Positions 13,097 to 21,975 of a DNA stretch of 64,000 bases are shown one piece after another. How positions within the stretch are numbered: the stretch's first letter is position 1; each line of letters opens with the position of its first letter. A program made the position numbers and the translations under genes. Source of the DNA: Candidatus Pantoea carbekii (GTDB lineage: Bacteria; Pseudomonadota; Gammaproteobacteria; Enterobacterales; Enterobacteriaceae); the NCBI RefSeq assembly GCF_000971765.1, contig NZ_CP010907.1, positions 496,001-560,000 on the forward strand. The letters run 5' to 3'. The notes under the pieces are model-generated. The model saw only the letters and a program-made list of their open reading frames with translations. It had not been told where the DNA came from and ran no database searches.

Positions 13097-14332
13097 ATGA
13101 AATATTTTAATTCAAAGCTCCTTTCTTTTAAAGAAGCACAGCAAAAAATGCAAGAACAGTTAATACCTGTTAGTGATTATCTAGAGCTTTCGCTTTTTCA
13201 AGCTTTAGGACGCATTACTGCCCAACCCATTTTTTCACCATCAAATAAGCCGTCTTTTGATAACTCAGCAATGGACGGTTATGCAGTTCGCATGAATGAT
13301 ATTACCATAAATCGTGTTATGCCTATTGCAGGTACAATTTTTGCTGGTATTCCTTTTACTGGGAAATGGCCAAATGGAAGTGTTCTTCGTATTATGACTG
13401 GTGCAAAAATTCCTACTACATGCAATGTGGTAGTAATGCAAGAACACATAGAACACTGTAATAATGGTATTGTTATTACTCAACCAGTATATGTTGGCCA
13501 AAATATTCGTCGTATGGGTGAAGAAATTAAGATAAATAGTAAAGTATTATCAAGTGGTACACGGCTTGGCATTGCTGAACTATCATTGCTAGCTTCACTG
13601 GGTATTAAAAAAATACATGTATTACGTAAACTTCGTGTAGCTATTCTCTCTATCGGTAATGAACTTCAAACTTTGGGTAAATCACTATTAGAAGGTAAAA
13701 TTTATGATATTAATCGTTTTACATTAATGTTCATGTTGAATCAGCTTGGTTGTGAAGTAATCGATCTTGGAATTGTTGAAGATAATATGCAAGATTTATG
13801 TGAAGCATTTAATACAGGTAATAGCGTAGCAGATGTAGTAATTACGAGCGGTGGTGTATCAGTTGGTGAAATGGATTTTACTAAAAAAATACTGGAAAAT
13901 TTAGGTACCATCATCTTGTGGAAATTAGCGATTAAACCTGGAAAACCATTTTTATTTGGCCAATTAAAAAACAGTTTGTTTTGTGGGCTACCTGGAAATA
14001 CAGTCTCCGCTACGGTAACTTTTTATCATTTAGTACAACCTATGTTACTTAGACTTATGGGTCAAACTGACCGGATTTACCCTCTACGTCAAAAAGCTCG
14101 TGCTATAGATTTTTTGAAAAAATCGCCAGGACGTCTTGAATTTCAGCGTGGTATTCTGAGTTGTGCAAAGGATGGTGTACTAGAAGTGTCTAGTACGGGT
14201 CTGCAAGATTCGCATATTTTTAGCTCATTTGTTATAGGAGATTGTTTTATTGTTTTAGAATGTGAACGTGGCAATGTATATCCCGGTGAATGGGTAGAAA
14301 TTGAATATTTCAATAACTTGTTTAGGAGATAG
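13097..14332 (+). CDS. moeA: molybdopterin molybdenumtransferase MoeA
   Basis: MoeA inserts molybdate into adenylated molybdopterin to form the molybdenum cofactor. The 411-residue frame equals E. coli MoeA in length. It contains the family segments NKPSFDNSAMDGYAVR near residue 55, MTGAKIPTTCN, the ITSGGVSVGEMD loop and KPGKPFLFG. It forms an operon with moeB, whose ATG starts four bases after the moeA stop. The ribosome site before moeA is weak (AAGAAA). Confidence 0.96.
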   Translation: MKYFNSKLLSFKEAQQKMQEQLIPVSDYLELSLFQALGRITAQPIFSPSNKPSFDNSAMDGYAVRMNDITINRVMPIAGTIFAGIPFTGKWPNGSVLRIMTGAKIPTTCNVVVMQEHIEHCNNGIVITQPVYVGQNIRRMGEEIKINSKVLSSGTRLGIAELSLLASLGIKKIHVLRKLRVAILSIGNELQTLGKSLLEGKIYDINRFTLMFMLNQLGCEVIDLGIVEDNMQDLCEAFNTGNSVADVVITSGGVSVGEMDFTKKILENLGTIILWKLAIKPGKPFLFGQLKNSLFCGLPGNTVSATVTFYHLVQPMLLRLMGQTDRIYPLRQKARAIDFLKKSPGRLEFQRGILSCAKDGVLEVSSTGLQDSHIFSSFVIGDCFIVLECERGNVYPGEWVEIEYFNNLFRR

Positions 14333-14336
14333 TGCT

Positions 14337-15083
14337 ATGGAATTAACTGATGAAGAAATATTACGCTATAATAGACAAATTGTAGTACCTGGTTTTAACT
14401 TCAAAGCTCAAGAAAAATTAAAGTTTTCACACGTATTAGTAGTAGGAATTGGTGGACTGGGTTGTGCTGCTTTACCCTATTTAGTTTCATCGGGCATTGG
14501 TCATATTACTTTATTAGATTTTGATACCGTTAGCCTAACTAATTTACATCGTCAAATTTTGCACAGTCAGACAGATATTAGATTACCTAAAATAGTTTCA
14601 GCCGCACAGAAGCTAACATTGATTAATCCTGATTGTAAACTAGAGCTTATTAATGGAAAATTAGATGATAATAAATTTGCAGTATTAATTGCTCGACACC
14701 ATGTAATATTAGATTGTACTGATAACATAATTACACGTGAACAGATTAACAGATTATGTTTTCAGAATAAAATACCATTAGTTTCTGGTGCAGCAATTTG
14801 GATGCAAGGTCAACTAAGCGTATTCACTTGGAAATTAGGTGAGCCATGCTATCATTGTATTAGTCGTCTATTTGGTGAACAGCATTTAAGCTGCACTGAA
14901 ACTGGTGTTATAGCTCCCTTAGTTGGTGTAATAGGTACAATGCAAGCTATGGAAACTATAAAAGTACTCACAGAATTTGGAACACCAGCTAGTTCATGCA
15001 TGTTAATTTACGATGCTATGCATGCTAAATTTCTTACAGTAAAAGTTATGCAAGACAAAAATTGTGAAGTTTGTACTAATTGA
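14337..15083 (+). CDS. moeB: molybdopterin-synthase adenylyltransferase MoeB
   Basis: MoeB adenylates the C-terminal glycine of MoaD so it can be sulfurated and used by molybdopterin synthase. It starts MELTDEEILRYNRQI, has the nucleotide-binding VVGIGGLGCAA and LDFDTVSLTNLHRQ, the catalytic-Cys region LVSGAAIWMQGQ, and zinc-binding pairs CYHC and CEVC. The open frame reaches back to 14301, overlapping moeA, but the ATG at 14337 with an upstream GGAG matches the family. Its partner moaD is intact about 11.5 kb downstream, while moaA-moaC look lost. Confidence 0.95.
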   Translation: MELTDEEILRYNRQIVVPGFNFKAQEKLKFSHVLVVGIGGLGCAALPYLVSSGIGHITLLDFDTVSLTNLHRQILHSQTDIRLPKIVSAAQKLTLINPDCKLELINGKLDDNKFAVLIARHHVILDCTDNIITREQINRLCFQNKIPLVSGAAIWMQGQLSVFTWKLGEPCYHCISRLFGEQHLSCTETGVIAPLVGVIGTMQAMETIKVLTEFGTPASSCMLIYDAMHAKFLTVKVMQDKNCEVCTN

Positions 15084-15781
15084 GGAGTAAATGAAGTAAA
15101 TTAATATTTTTAATAACGGAAGATGTTAAAAATATTTTTCTTTAAAATATGAGAAATAATTATTTCTATAAAAAATAGATTTAAATTTTTTTCATTAAAC
15201 AATAATATCTAAGAAATTAGATAAAATATCAGTATTATGATGAAGAATATTTTGCAAATTATTTTAATATTGAAATAAATTGTTAAAATTTTCTAAAAGT
15301 GTATATTATCTAGCCGTCAATATTAGTTCTAACATATTTTATAATAGATAAAATATTAATTTTTTTATTTTAAGAAAAAACCTCATCATATTTTACATAT
15401 TAGATTTTTTTATTTTTTTTATAAAAAAGATTTAATTTTTAAAAATTATTATTTATAATATCTTCTACTAAGTAAAAATGTTGTTTTTTTTAAAAAAATT
15501 ATTTTTCTGAAATTTACTTATTTAGTAGAGATAAAAAATATGAATTCTAGAGTATTATTTATAATATATTATAAAACATCTAACTTCTTTCTTTAAAAGA
15601 AATTAATATTACTAAGATAACTAAAAATATTAGAGAAATCATGTGCGCATTTTTTTAAATTAAACTAGATTCTATATATATTTACATATAATAAATTTAT
15701 ATTTTATTTATTGAAAATATTAAAAGAAAAAAGTCGGATTTAAATATTATTTCCGACTTTTAATTACTATTATTGTGCAAA
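15084..15781. other. gap between moeB and hns; no gene seen
   Basis: About 700 bases of extreme A+T, with many poly-A/T runs. It ends in the hns terminator. No recognisable gene fragment. Confidence 0.45.
15729..15761 (-). terminator. hns: hns Rho-independent terminator
   Basis: Perfect 10-base arms AAAAGTCGGA / TCCGACTTTT around a 13-base loop. On the minus strand it lies 20 bases after the hns stop and is followed by a T-rich run. A clear intrinsic terminator. Confidence 0.88.
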
Positions 15782-16183
15782 TTATTTAATTAAAAAATCG
15801 TCTAAACTTTTTCCTATTTCCATTGCTTTTTTGATTGCAGCAGGAGTTCGACCTTGACCAGTCCAGGATTTTTTTTCACCATTTTCATCAATATAAAAGT
15901 ATCTTGCAGGACGTGGAGGACGTTTGATTCGTTTTTTGCTAGTTTCTAACATTCCGAGTAATTCATTTGGATCGATGCCATCAGCTAATAGCATTTCGCG
16001 ATATTTAGAAAGTTTTTCTTCTTTTTCACGATTTTGAGCTTCTTCTGCTTCTACTTCTTCGCGACGTTCTTTCACTACTATAGTTAATTTTTCCAAGATT
16101 TCTTCTAAATCGGCTAAAGTTAGTTCACGTGCATGTGCACGCAATGTACGAATATTATTTAAAATCTTAAATGCATCACTCAT
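15782..16183 (-). CDS. hns: nucleoid protein H-NS
   Basis: H-NS binds and silences A+T-rich DNA. The frame starts [20 protein letters not shown], has a central acidic coiled coil for oligomerisation, and ends with the DNA-binding domain [16 protein letters not shown] and SLDDFLIK. Two ATGs are adjacent (16186 and 16183); the second has the better spacing to AAGGA and matches the family start. In E. coli hns is not near moeB or mntR, so its place here is a rearrangement or an insertion. It could also be a paralogue (StpA type), but the length and sequence favour H-NS. Confidence 0.94.
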   Translation of the reverse strand: MSDAFKILNNIRTLRAHARELTLADLEEILEKLTIVVKERREEVEAEEAQNREKEEKLSKYREMLLADGIDPNELLGMLETSKKRIKRPPRPARYFYIDENGEKKSWTGQGRTPAAIKKAMEIGKSLDDFLIK

Positions 16184-16281
16184 CATAATGTCCTTTTTTA
16201 AAATTTTTTTTAAAATAGTAATCAGATTACCTAATTAATATAAAAAAATAAATTAATTTAAAAAACTTAATTGTTATTAAT

Positions 16282-16333
16282 AATATAAAATATTTTATTG
16301 CATTTTTAAAAATGCAATAAAATATTTTATATT
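16282..16333. repeat. 52-bp perfect palindrome upstream of hns
   Basis: Two 26-base arms with no loop at all; the left arm ends ATTGCATTTTT and the right begins AAAAATGCAAT. It lies about 100 bases upstream of the hns start. It could form a cruciform or a very long RNA hairpin. No base pair is broken over 26 positions, which stands out among decayed DNA. Confidence 0.85.
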
Positions 16334-16580
16334 TAAAAGAAAATAAATATTGATAAATTTTAGCACTTATACAAAGTGAAATTAATTTTTATTTAACATA
16401 AAAATGATGAATATTTATTTCAAATGAAATTTGAAGTATGAATCAAAATCAAAAATTAAAATTATTTAATAATAAGATATTCATCTTATAAATATTTTAT
16501 ATCATATAAATACGGTTAAAATTTTTTAAAACATGAAAATCAATAAAAAAGCTAGCTTGAATGCTAGCCTATAAGTAACT
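16334..16580. other. gap beyond the palindrome
   Basis: Featureless A+T-rich DNA between the 52-bp palindrome and the terminator that closes the decayed transporter gene. The hns promoter may start in this stretch. Confidence 0.35.
16545..16570 (-). terminator. orphan terminator of the decayed transporter gene
   Basis: On the minus strand AGGCTAGC, a 6-base loop and GCTAGCTT are followed by a run of T, a textbook intrinsic terminator. No intact gene feeds into it; it lies just past the C-terminal end expected for the transporter remnant upstream. Confidence 0.75.
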
Positions 16581-17745
16581 TAACAACTAAATATTACAAA
16601 TTTTCTACTTTTGACTTTTAAAGTATGTTAGTATATTTTATCAGATAACCAATATGTAAATAATGCTCAATTCATTCTAACGAATAATTGTAATTTCTTG
16701 CACATATTGAATAACAAAACATGCTCTTCTAAGCCCAATAATTGAAAAAATTACTTAATAATTCGCCAAAGAATGAAATTAAAATTGAAAATATGAAAGA
16801 GATAAAAAAGTTAGCAATCTATATAGAAAATATTGTTGCTTGGATAAATAATCCACTAAGACGTCTAAGAACATTTCTATAATACTCAGTAAGTAACTAG
16901 TGATGCTCCTTACTGAAAACTTCTATACATTAATATACCTAATAAAAACAATTACCCAATATATATTCATTTGAGCGTCAATACCTTCTGGCCTTACATA
17001 ATTGAATGTACAACTAGCAACTAAACGTCTAGTACAAGAAAATCAACATCATTATCATGCTGCGCCGTCTAATACAACTGATTAATTAATTTCTAAAAAA
17101 GTCATTAATAATTAATATTAAAATAATGGTTTTAAAAGTAGTAAAAAATAAAGCAACGTTATCATTCACATTTACTTTTCTTAACCTAGTTGGCGTAAAC
17201 TACATAATATTATTGACAACAGTTAAGTTTTGAATGAACATACATATATGGTTGTACCAATGAAAAAGTTTCAATAAAAAATAGTCTGCACAACTAACAA
17301 AAACGTGGGTAACATTTGTGTATATAAGATAATTAGTCTTTGTGTAGTTACAAGTGAACTTAGTTTTTTAGTTGTTAACATTGCAATAATAAATGCTTTT
17401 TCTGTTATTGAACGGCACGCGAGATTTTTCTTAATATTCAATAATATAAAATCATCTATTCAATATTGGGCAAAATTGCTGTTACAAATAGTACCATTGA
17501 AAAATTAATACTGTTAAAAGGATTTTGCTACTCGCTACCCTATGCTATGCTATCAAGATATGTAAAAATTAAAACCGAAAATGTAGCACTAGATAATTAC
17601 ACTAATTATTGATTAAATCTATGGTAAATGGTGTTAATAATGAGTATTCATACATAAATTAAGAATACTCTTTAAAATGGCGCCTGTATCATAACCCAAA
17701 ATTAGGAAACTACTAAAGATAACGATCACTTTTGCGTCACTTTAA
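16580..17745 (-). pseudogene. decayed sugar-porter (MFS) transporter
   Basis: Three stretches on the minus strand match the sugar-porter family (GalP/XylE/IolT type) in the right order and spacing. At 17637-17741 the frame reads FLILGYDTGAI (family LLFGYDTGVI, helix 1). At 17459-17527 it reads FSMVLFVTAILPNIE (family ILFVAGSLFSAAAPNVE). At 17274-17426 it contains LVTTQRLIILYTQML (family LVTQNELMIVSGQLL in inositol carriers). Stops and frameshifts lie between them and the C-terminal half is not resolved. Substrate cannot be told. Not expected here from E. coli gene order. Confidence 0.6.
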
Positions 17746-17881
17746 CAAATAGTTTTATTTTGTATACACGCTACTATTGCAACTCAATTCTTTATTGAAC
17801 GTAAGGTGTGTTTGCCAGTGCATATATAAAAATCGTTAACAGATAAAATATCAGCAAAAATAATGCGATGAAATTAAATTA

Positions 17882-17924
17882 GTCATTATAATATCTAACT
17901 TACATAGTTAAATATTATAATGAC
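17882..17924. repeat. two-tier hairpin upstream of the transporter remnant
   Basis: Outer arms of 13 bases (GTCATTATAATAT / ATATTATAATGAC), one mismatched pair, inner arms of 5 bases (TAACT / AGTTA) and a 5-base loop. It lies about 140 bases upstream of the first recognisable transporter segment, where an operator or leader hairpin would be. Confidence 0.6.
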
Positions 17925-18284
17925 CGTAATCTACTATAACGCATGATGATTCTAACCATCAATTAAAATTAAATATATAGCGAACAGTATGCATTGAATT
18001 AAATTTTTATTTTTAGAAATATTAATGGCGTAACCAGTCAAGAATCATATGTAATGTATCATTTCAATGTTTTTATTGTACTATAATAGAGCGCGAAATA
18101 CGATAAAGATGTTTTATGGTTTCTTGATTAACAATTAGTATATTTAATAAATAAGTAGATTCACAAAATATCGAGACAAATATTTCAGTTATAATTCAAT
18201 ATGTTATTAAAAATAGAACAGTATATGATGAACTATGGTTATATAACGTTGCTATAGTATTATTATTAATAATATATTGTTAAA

Positions 18285-18318
18285 CCAGAATATTTATTTT
18301 GCAAAATAAATATTCTGG
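18285..18318 (+). terminator. 34-bp perfect palindrome with downstream T-run
   Basis: Arms of 17 bases with no loop (CCAGAATATTTATTTTG and its complement), followed on the plus strand after a few bases by a run of seven T. Terminator-like on the plus strand, though no plus-strand gene precedes it now. Confidence 0.55.
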
Positions 18319-18475
18319 CGATTATTTTTTTGGATTGTCTGGTATGAAATCTTTTCAAGAAAAAGATGCTATCTAAATAAAAAATTTTTTAAAAATTAAT
18401 AGATAAGTATTTGCAAATATATCGTAAATATCTATCCATAAAAATTAATCACCTCTAATTTAATAGACAGACACC

Positions 18476-18498
18476 TGCCTACATAAAATTAGTAGGCA
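18476..18498 (+). terminator. terminator-like hairpin before mntR
   Basis: TGCCTAC / GTAGGCA arms with a 9-base loop, followed by TATTTTTAATTT on the plus strand. Orientation is opposite to mntR, so it probably ended a lost plus-strand gene or works weakly for mntR. Confidence 0.5.
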
Positions 18499-18625
18499 TA
18501 TTTTTAATTTATTTTTTCCTTGAAACTTTTCTACAAACCAATAATTGTAGCTTAAAGTTATTTAAGAGAAAAAATAATTACATTTAATTAAAAATATTTA
18601 ATAAAAAACAAACTAACACAAAATG

Positions 18626-19081
18626 TTATCTCTGATAAAATTTTTGAAAAGCAGCTAATGTTTCATCACTAACATGATGTTCTAGACCTTCAGAATCACG
18701 ACGCGCGGTTTCAATGCTAATTCCTATAGATAATAAAAAAGTTTCTACAATATGATGCCGCATTCGATTTGCCTCAGCCAATTTCTCACCTTCAATCGTT
18801 AGAAAAACAGCACGATATGGCATCTGGTCAATCAATCCTGTAATGCTGAGACGTTTGAGCATTTTAGCTACTGTTGGTTGTGAAACACCAAGACGTACTG
18901 CCATATCAATCTGACGTGCTTCACCAAATTCACACATCAAATCAAAAATTAATTCTACGTAATCATCAATTAACTCACGACGATGCGCTTTACGCGCCTG
19001 TCGAAATCCTTCAATATGTTGGTCTATATTTTTAAGAGATTCCTGGGGGCATGTGATTACGATTTTTGCACGACAATCCAT
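18626..19081 (-). CDS. mntR: manganese-dependent transcription regulator MntR
   Basis: DtxR-family repressor that senses Mn(II) and controls manganese uptake. The 151-residue frame has [16 protein letters not shown], the recognition helix [16 protein letters not shown] and the metal-binding/dimer region with [15 protein letters not shown]. The length is close to E. coli MntR (155). It sits near ompX as in E. coli. No manganese transporter is in the window, so its regulon cannot be seen. Confidence 0.94.
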   Translation of the reverse strand: MDCRAKIVITCPQESLKNIDQHIEGFRQARKAHRRELIDDYVELIFDLMCEFGEARQIDMAVRLGVSQPTVAKMLKRLSITGLIDQMPYRAVFLTIEGEKLAEANRMRHHIVETFLLSIGISIETARRDSEGLEHHVSDETLAAFQKFYQR

Positions 19082-19564
19082 TCAATGTCCTCTTGATATA
19101 TACAATATTGTTTGTATTTTGCAGTACAGAAGAACTATTTTTTGTACATAACTATACGAAAAGCAAAAATTCTGCATTTGCTGAAAAATGACTGGTTACG
19201 TATATTACTATTAATATCAATGCTATTGTTATCTTGTAGCAAAATGTGCTTAATGTTGTATATTAATGATTACATAATTATTTTATTGATATTATTTAAA
19301 TAATAAAATTTTTGTTTATTTTAGTTTTTTGTTTTTTAAGATTTAGATTTACACAGAATATTATTTAATAATCTTTTAAATATAATTTCATATTTATATT
19401 TCTCTTTGAAATGATCAAGATCATTTCATATTGTATATTCTATTATTATTAATAATAATGTGTTTTTATTTTTAATAGTTTCGATGAGAAGGTAAGAAAA
19501 TGAGATAAGACATATAAAAAGTGGCCCATGGTGGGCCGCTTTTTGATCTGTAATCTATAAAAAT
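19082..19564. other. gap between ompX and mntR
   Basis: Holds the mntR promoter region and the ompX terminator. A 63-codon plus-strand open stretch at 19112-19303 has no family resemblance, including to the small protein MntS expected nearby in E. coli. Treated as chance. Confidence 0.45.
19516..19544 (-). terminator. ompX: ompX terminator
   Basis: Arms AAAAAGTGGCCCA and TGGGCCGCTTTTT pair over 13 bases with one mismatch (T opposite G) around a 3-base loop. It lies 20 bases past the ompX stop. This is the most G+C-rich stem of the window and works in either direction. Confidence 0.88.
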
Positions 19565-20083
19565 TTAAAAATGACAGCCTATACCAAAAATCCAAGAACC
19601 TATATCTATAGTACCAACACGGCTTTTTTCATAGCCAATATCTAGAGTGATATGCTTATGTGGGTTTAACTGGATACCTGCAGCATAAGAAAATCCGGTA
19701 GCACTTTTTTTCTGATTCAGATCGTAGCATTTAGTATCGTTAGCATGGGCTTTTCCATAGCCTAAACCTATAATACTATAGACACCTGCCCAATTATTTA
19801 GATGGTATAAGGGGCCAACAGTCACACCATAATATTGACCTTTATGATACATGCCATTGAATTTAATATAATTTCCTTCAATTTCTGTAAAAGAAGCAAG
19901 CCAACTTATTGGGTTATATTGCTGTTCATAATGGTATTTTAAATTAAAGCCAATAACTTGCTCCATAACACCTTGCATCTCACCTTTCGCAAAACCCAAA
20001 TAAACGGTATTCTTTGCTACTGCTGAACCTGTGGACACAGCAAGTAAACAAGCTAGAGCTGAAAGACATGCAATTTTTTTCAT
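19565..20083 (-). CDS. ompX: outer-membrane protein OmpX
   Basis: Eight-stranded beta-barrel of the Ail/Lom/OmpX family in the outer membrane. The frame starts MKKIACLSALACLLAVSTG with a signal peptide cut after SAVA, then shows the strand repeats GFNLKYHYE, YYGVTVGPLYHLN, GFSYAAGIQLNP and ends in GIGCHF with the C-terminal aromatic residue needed for barrel insertion. The start is the ATG at 20083 (GAGGTGG upstream); an in-frame GTG two codons earlier is less likely. Keeping an exposed outer-membrane protein in so reduced a genome suggests a role in the host contact or in the envelope. Confidence 0.95.
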   Translation of the reverse strand: MKKIACLSALACLLAVSTGSAVAKNTVYLGFAKGEMQGVMEQVIGFNLKYHYEQQYNPISWLASFTEIEGNYIKFNGMYHKGQYYGVTVGPLYHLNNWAGVYSIIGLGYGKAHANDTKCYDLNQKKSATGFSYAAGIQLNPHKHITLDIGYEKSRVGTIDIGSWIFGIGCHF

Positions 20084-20133
20084 AACCACCTCAAATCTAA
20101 AGATACTTTTTTCATAATCAGTTCAAATCTGAA
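20074..20133 (-). repeat. duplicated start region of ompX
   Basis: The segment holding the ompX ribosome site and start (AGATTTGA..TG.TTATGAAAAAA on the minus strand) occurs twice about 32 bases apart with few differences. The downstream copy is the true start; the upstream copy creates a second ATGAAAAAA. Confidence 0.8.
20080..20115 (-). CDS. short upstream reading frame overlapping the ompX start
   Basis: From the duplicated ATG at 20115 a frame of 11 codons (MKKVSLDLRWL) runs to a TGA that shares its bases with the ompX ATG (ATGA). This is the geometry of translational coupling. It may be a by-product of the duplication; whether it is translated is unknown. Its ribosome site (TTGAACTG) is weaker than that of ompX. 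Confidence 0.35.
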   Translation of the reverse strand: MKKVSLDLRWL

Positions 20134-21975
20134 TTGAAATTCCTTTAATTCTTTCAAATAAAGAATAAAAAATCAGCAGTAAGAAATTCTATTTATATAT
20201 ATGTTTTCATAACTATAATGATTACATAAAGAAAATTTATCAAATTTAATTCATTCCTTTATTTGATTAAAAATAATTTTTTCTTTATTAAAATCTTAGT
20301 TTAACAAAACTCTTTAATGAAATTATTACAATTCTCTTACATTTTTTACTTAATTAAACTTATTAAAATTAATTTACTAGCTAGTAAGATATATTGTAAT
20401 TTTAGTTGTACCTCCTTAATCACTGAATTTCTACCTATCATATTATATCAACTAATATAGTTAATTATAAAAGATAATTGTATAATTTACATACTTTAAA
20501 TTATAATTACAAATCAATATTTTGCTTAACTTATAGTAATTTTTAAAAAAAGTATTTTTTTTTATATTTTTGAAATTAAATATACAAAATTATATGTATT
20601 AAAATATTGCATATCATATATATTGGTTATTTCAGTATGTTGTACTTGCAATGTTTTATTGATCTTGTTATTTGTCCTCTTCGGTTATAAGACATGTTAT
20701 GTTTATATAGTAATTTTTTTAGTAAAATACTTATTATTAAATTATTTAACCTGGTATTCAGAAATTCTGATTAGGTATTAAATTCATATTAATTTAGTGA
20801 ATACGAGACTTCATAGTACTAATCTGTTCTCTAATTTTATGTTTTAAAAAAAATGTCAAATTTCAATATGCCAGGATAATGTAATTATATAATACTTATG
20901 AATTTCTATATTGTAATTAGTCTGACAAAACATGTATAATAATAGTTTTTGTTTTCTTTGAAAATTATTTTTAAATAATAATAAAAATTTTTTACTATAA
21001 AATTATCAGATATTGTTTAAAAAGCATCAATAACACTATATTTGTCATTGAAAACGAATTACATTATGATAAATTAGCTAGCTGTCTTTTTTGCTAAAAT
21101 GCAGTAATGTTTTAAGATTTATCATATATGCAAATTTCATGTTAAATATAATAAAGTATTGGAAAAAAATGCAGTTAATATATAAATGAAATTTTCATAA
21201 ATAATCATATGTCTACATTAGAGATGATAATAAATCTAAATGCATAAGCTTGATATTTCTATTACTATCAATAATAGACCAGTATAAACGTCTTTTTCAA
21301 AACATTCCTCATATGTATAGGAAAATATGCATATTAATTAAATTTAATCTATATCATTAATATTATTACTAGAGATGTTAAGATTGTTCTTTAGTAAGAT
21401 AGCACACTTATCATAACGATATGCAAACATCATAGTAAAATTAAAGTAACATAATTGTGTATATCTTATCTTGATATCTAAAAATTAAAAACTATGTTAT
21501 TATATCTAACTTGAAATTTTTAACCTATTGATCTAAATAACTCATCCAATTGTATTATTTTTATTGCTATTTTACTAAAAATTTAATTATATTACCTTAT
21601 ATTCATTAAATTTTCCTATATTGCTTAAACTACTGCCATGTCAATATCTATGTGATTTTGGTTTTCAATAACATTATATATCAATCTGATCAACATTTTA
21701 TTAATTATATAATATTATACTTTGAGATTTAAATTTAAAAAATTTATTTAAAAAAAATAGATATTCTATTTCATTTGAAATATTTCTGAACGTAACTTAT
21801 AGTGTTGTTCAGATTATTTAATCATATTACTTCTGAATGTATTAATGATTAATTTAGCATAAGATTTACATGTATCTTAAATACACAATTATGAAGTATA
21901 CAGTTATTATAACGTACAAAGATTTCATTAAAAATATTTTTTTTACATATAAAATTAAAAATATAAACTATATTA
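20134..21975. other. 1.8 kb gap between ybiB and ompX; no gene recognised
   Basis: In E. coli this interval carries rhtA, dps, glnHPQ and others. I could not identify any of them in the six frames by eye. A 76-codon open stretch at 21870-22100 runs into ybiB in another frame and is not a gene. The ompX promoter lies at the left end. Confidence 0.45.

Larger units (their letters stand above)
17746..18625. other. gap between the transporter remnant and mntR
   Basis: About 880 bases without an open gene. It holds a 43-base imperfect hairpin (17882-17924), a 34-bp perfect palindrome with a T-run (18285-18318) and a terminator-like hairpin (18476-18498). These look like control elements that outlived their genes. 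Confidence 0.5.

Noticed and set aside
15460-15535. A long imperfect inverted repeat (TCTACTAAGTAAA with TTTACTTATTTAGTAGA)
   Set aside because: The arms differ by an insertion and are 36 bases apart in poly-A/T DNA; chance is likely.
17305-17508. Plus-strand open frame of 67 codons
   Set aside because: No family resemblance; it is the complement of the open stretch of the decayed transporter read on the minus strand.
19112-19303. Plus-strand open frame of 63 codons near mntR, considered as MntS
   Set aside because: No similarity to MntS, a biased Leu/Ile content expected from A+T-rich DNA, and no clear ribosome site.
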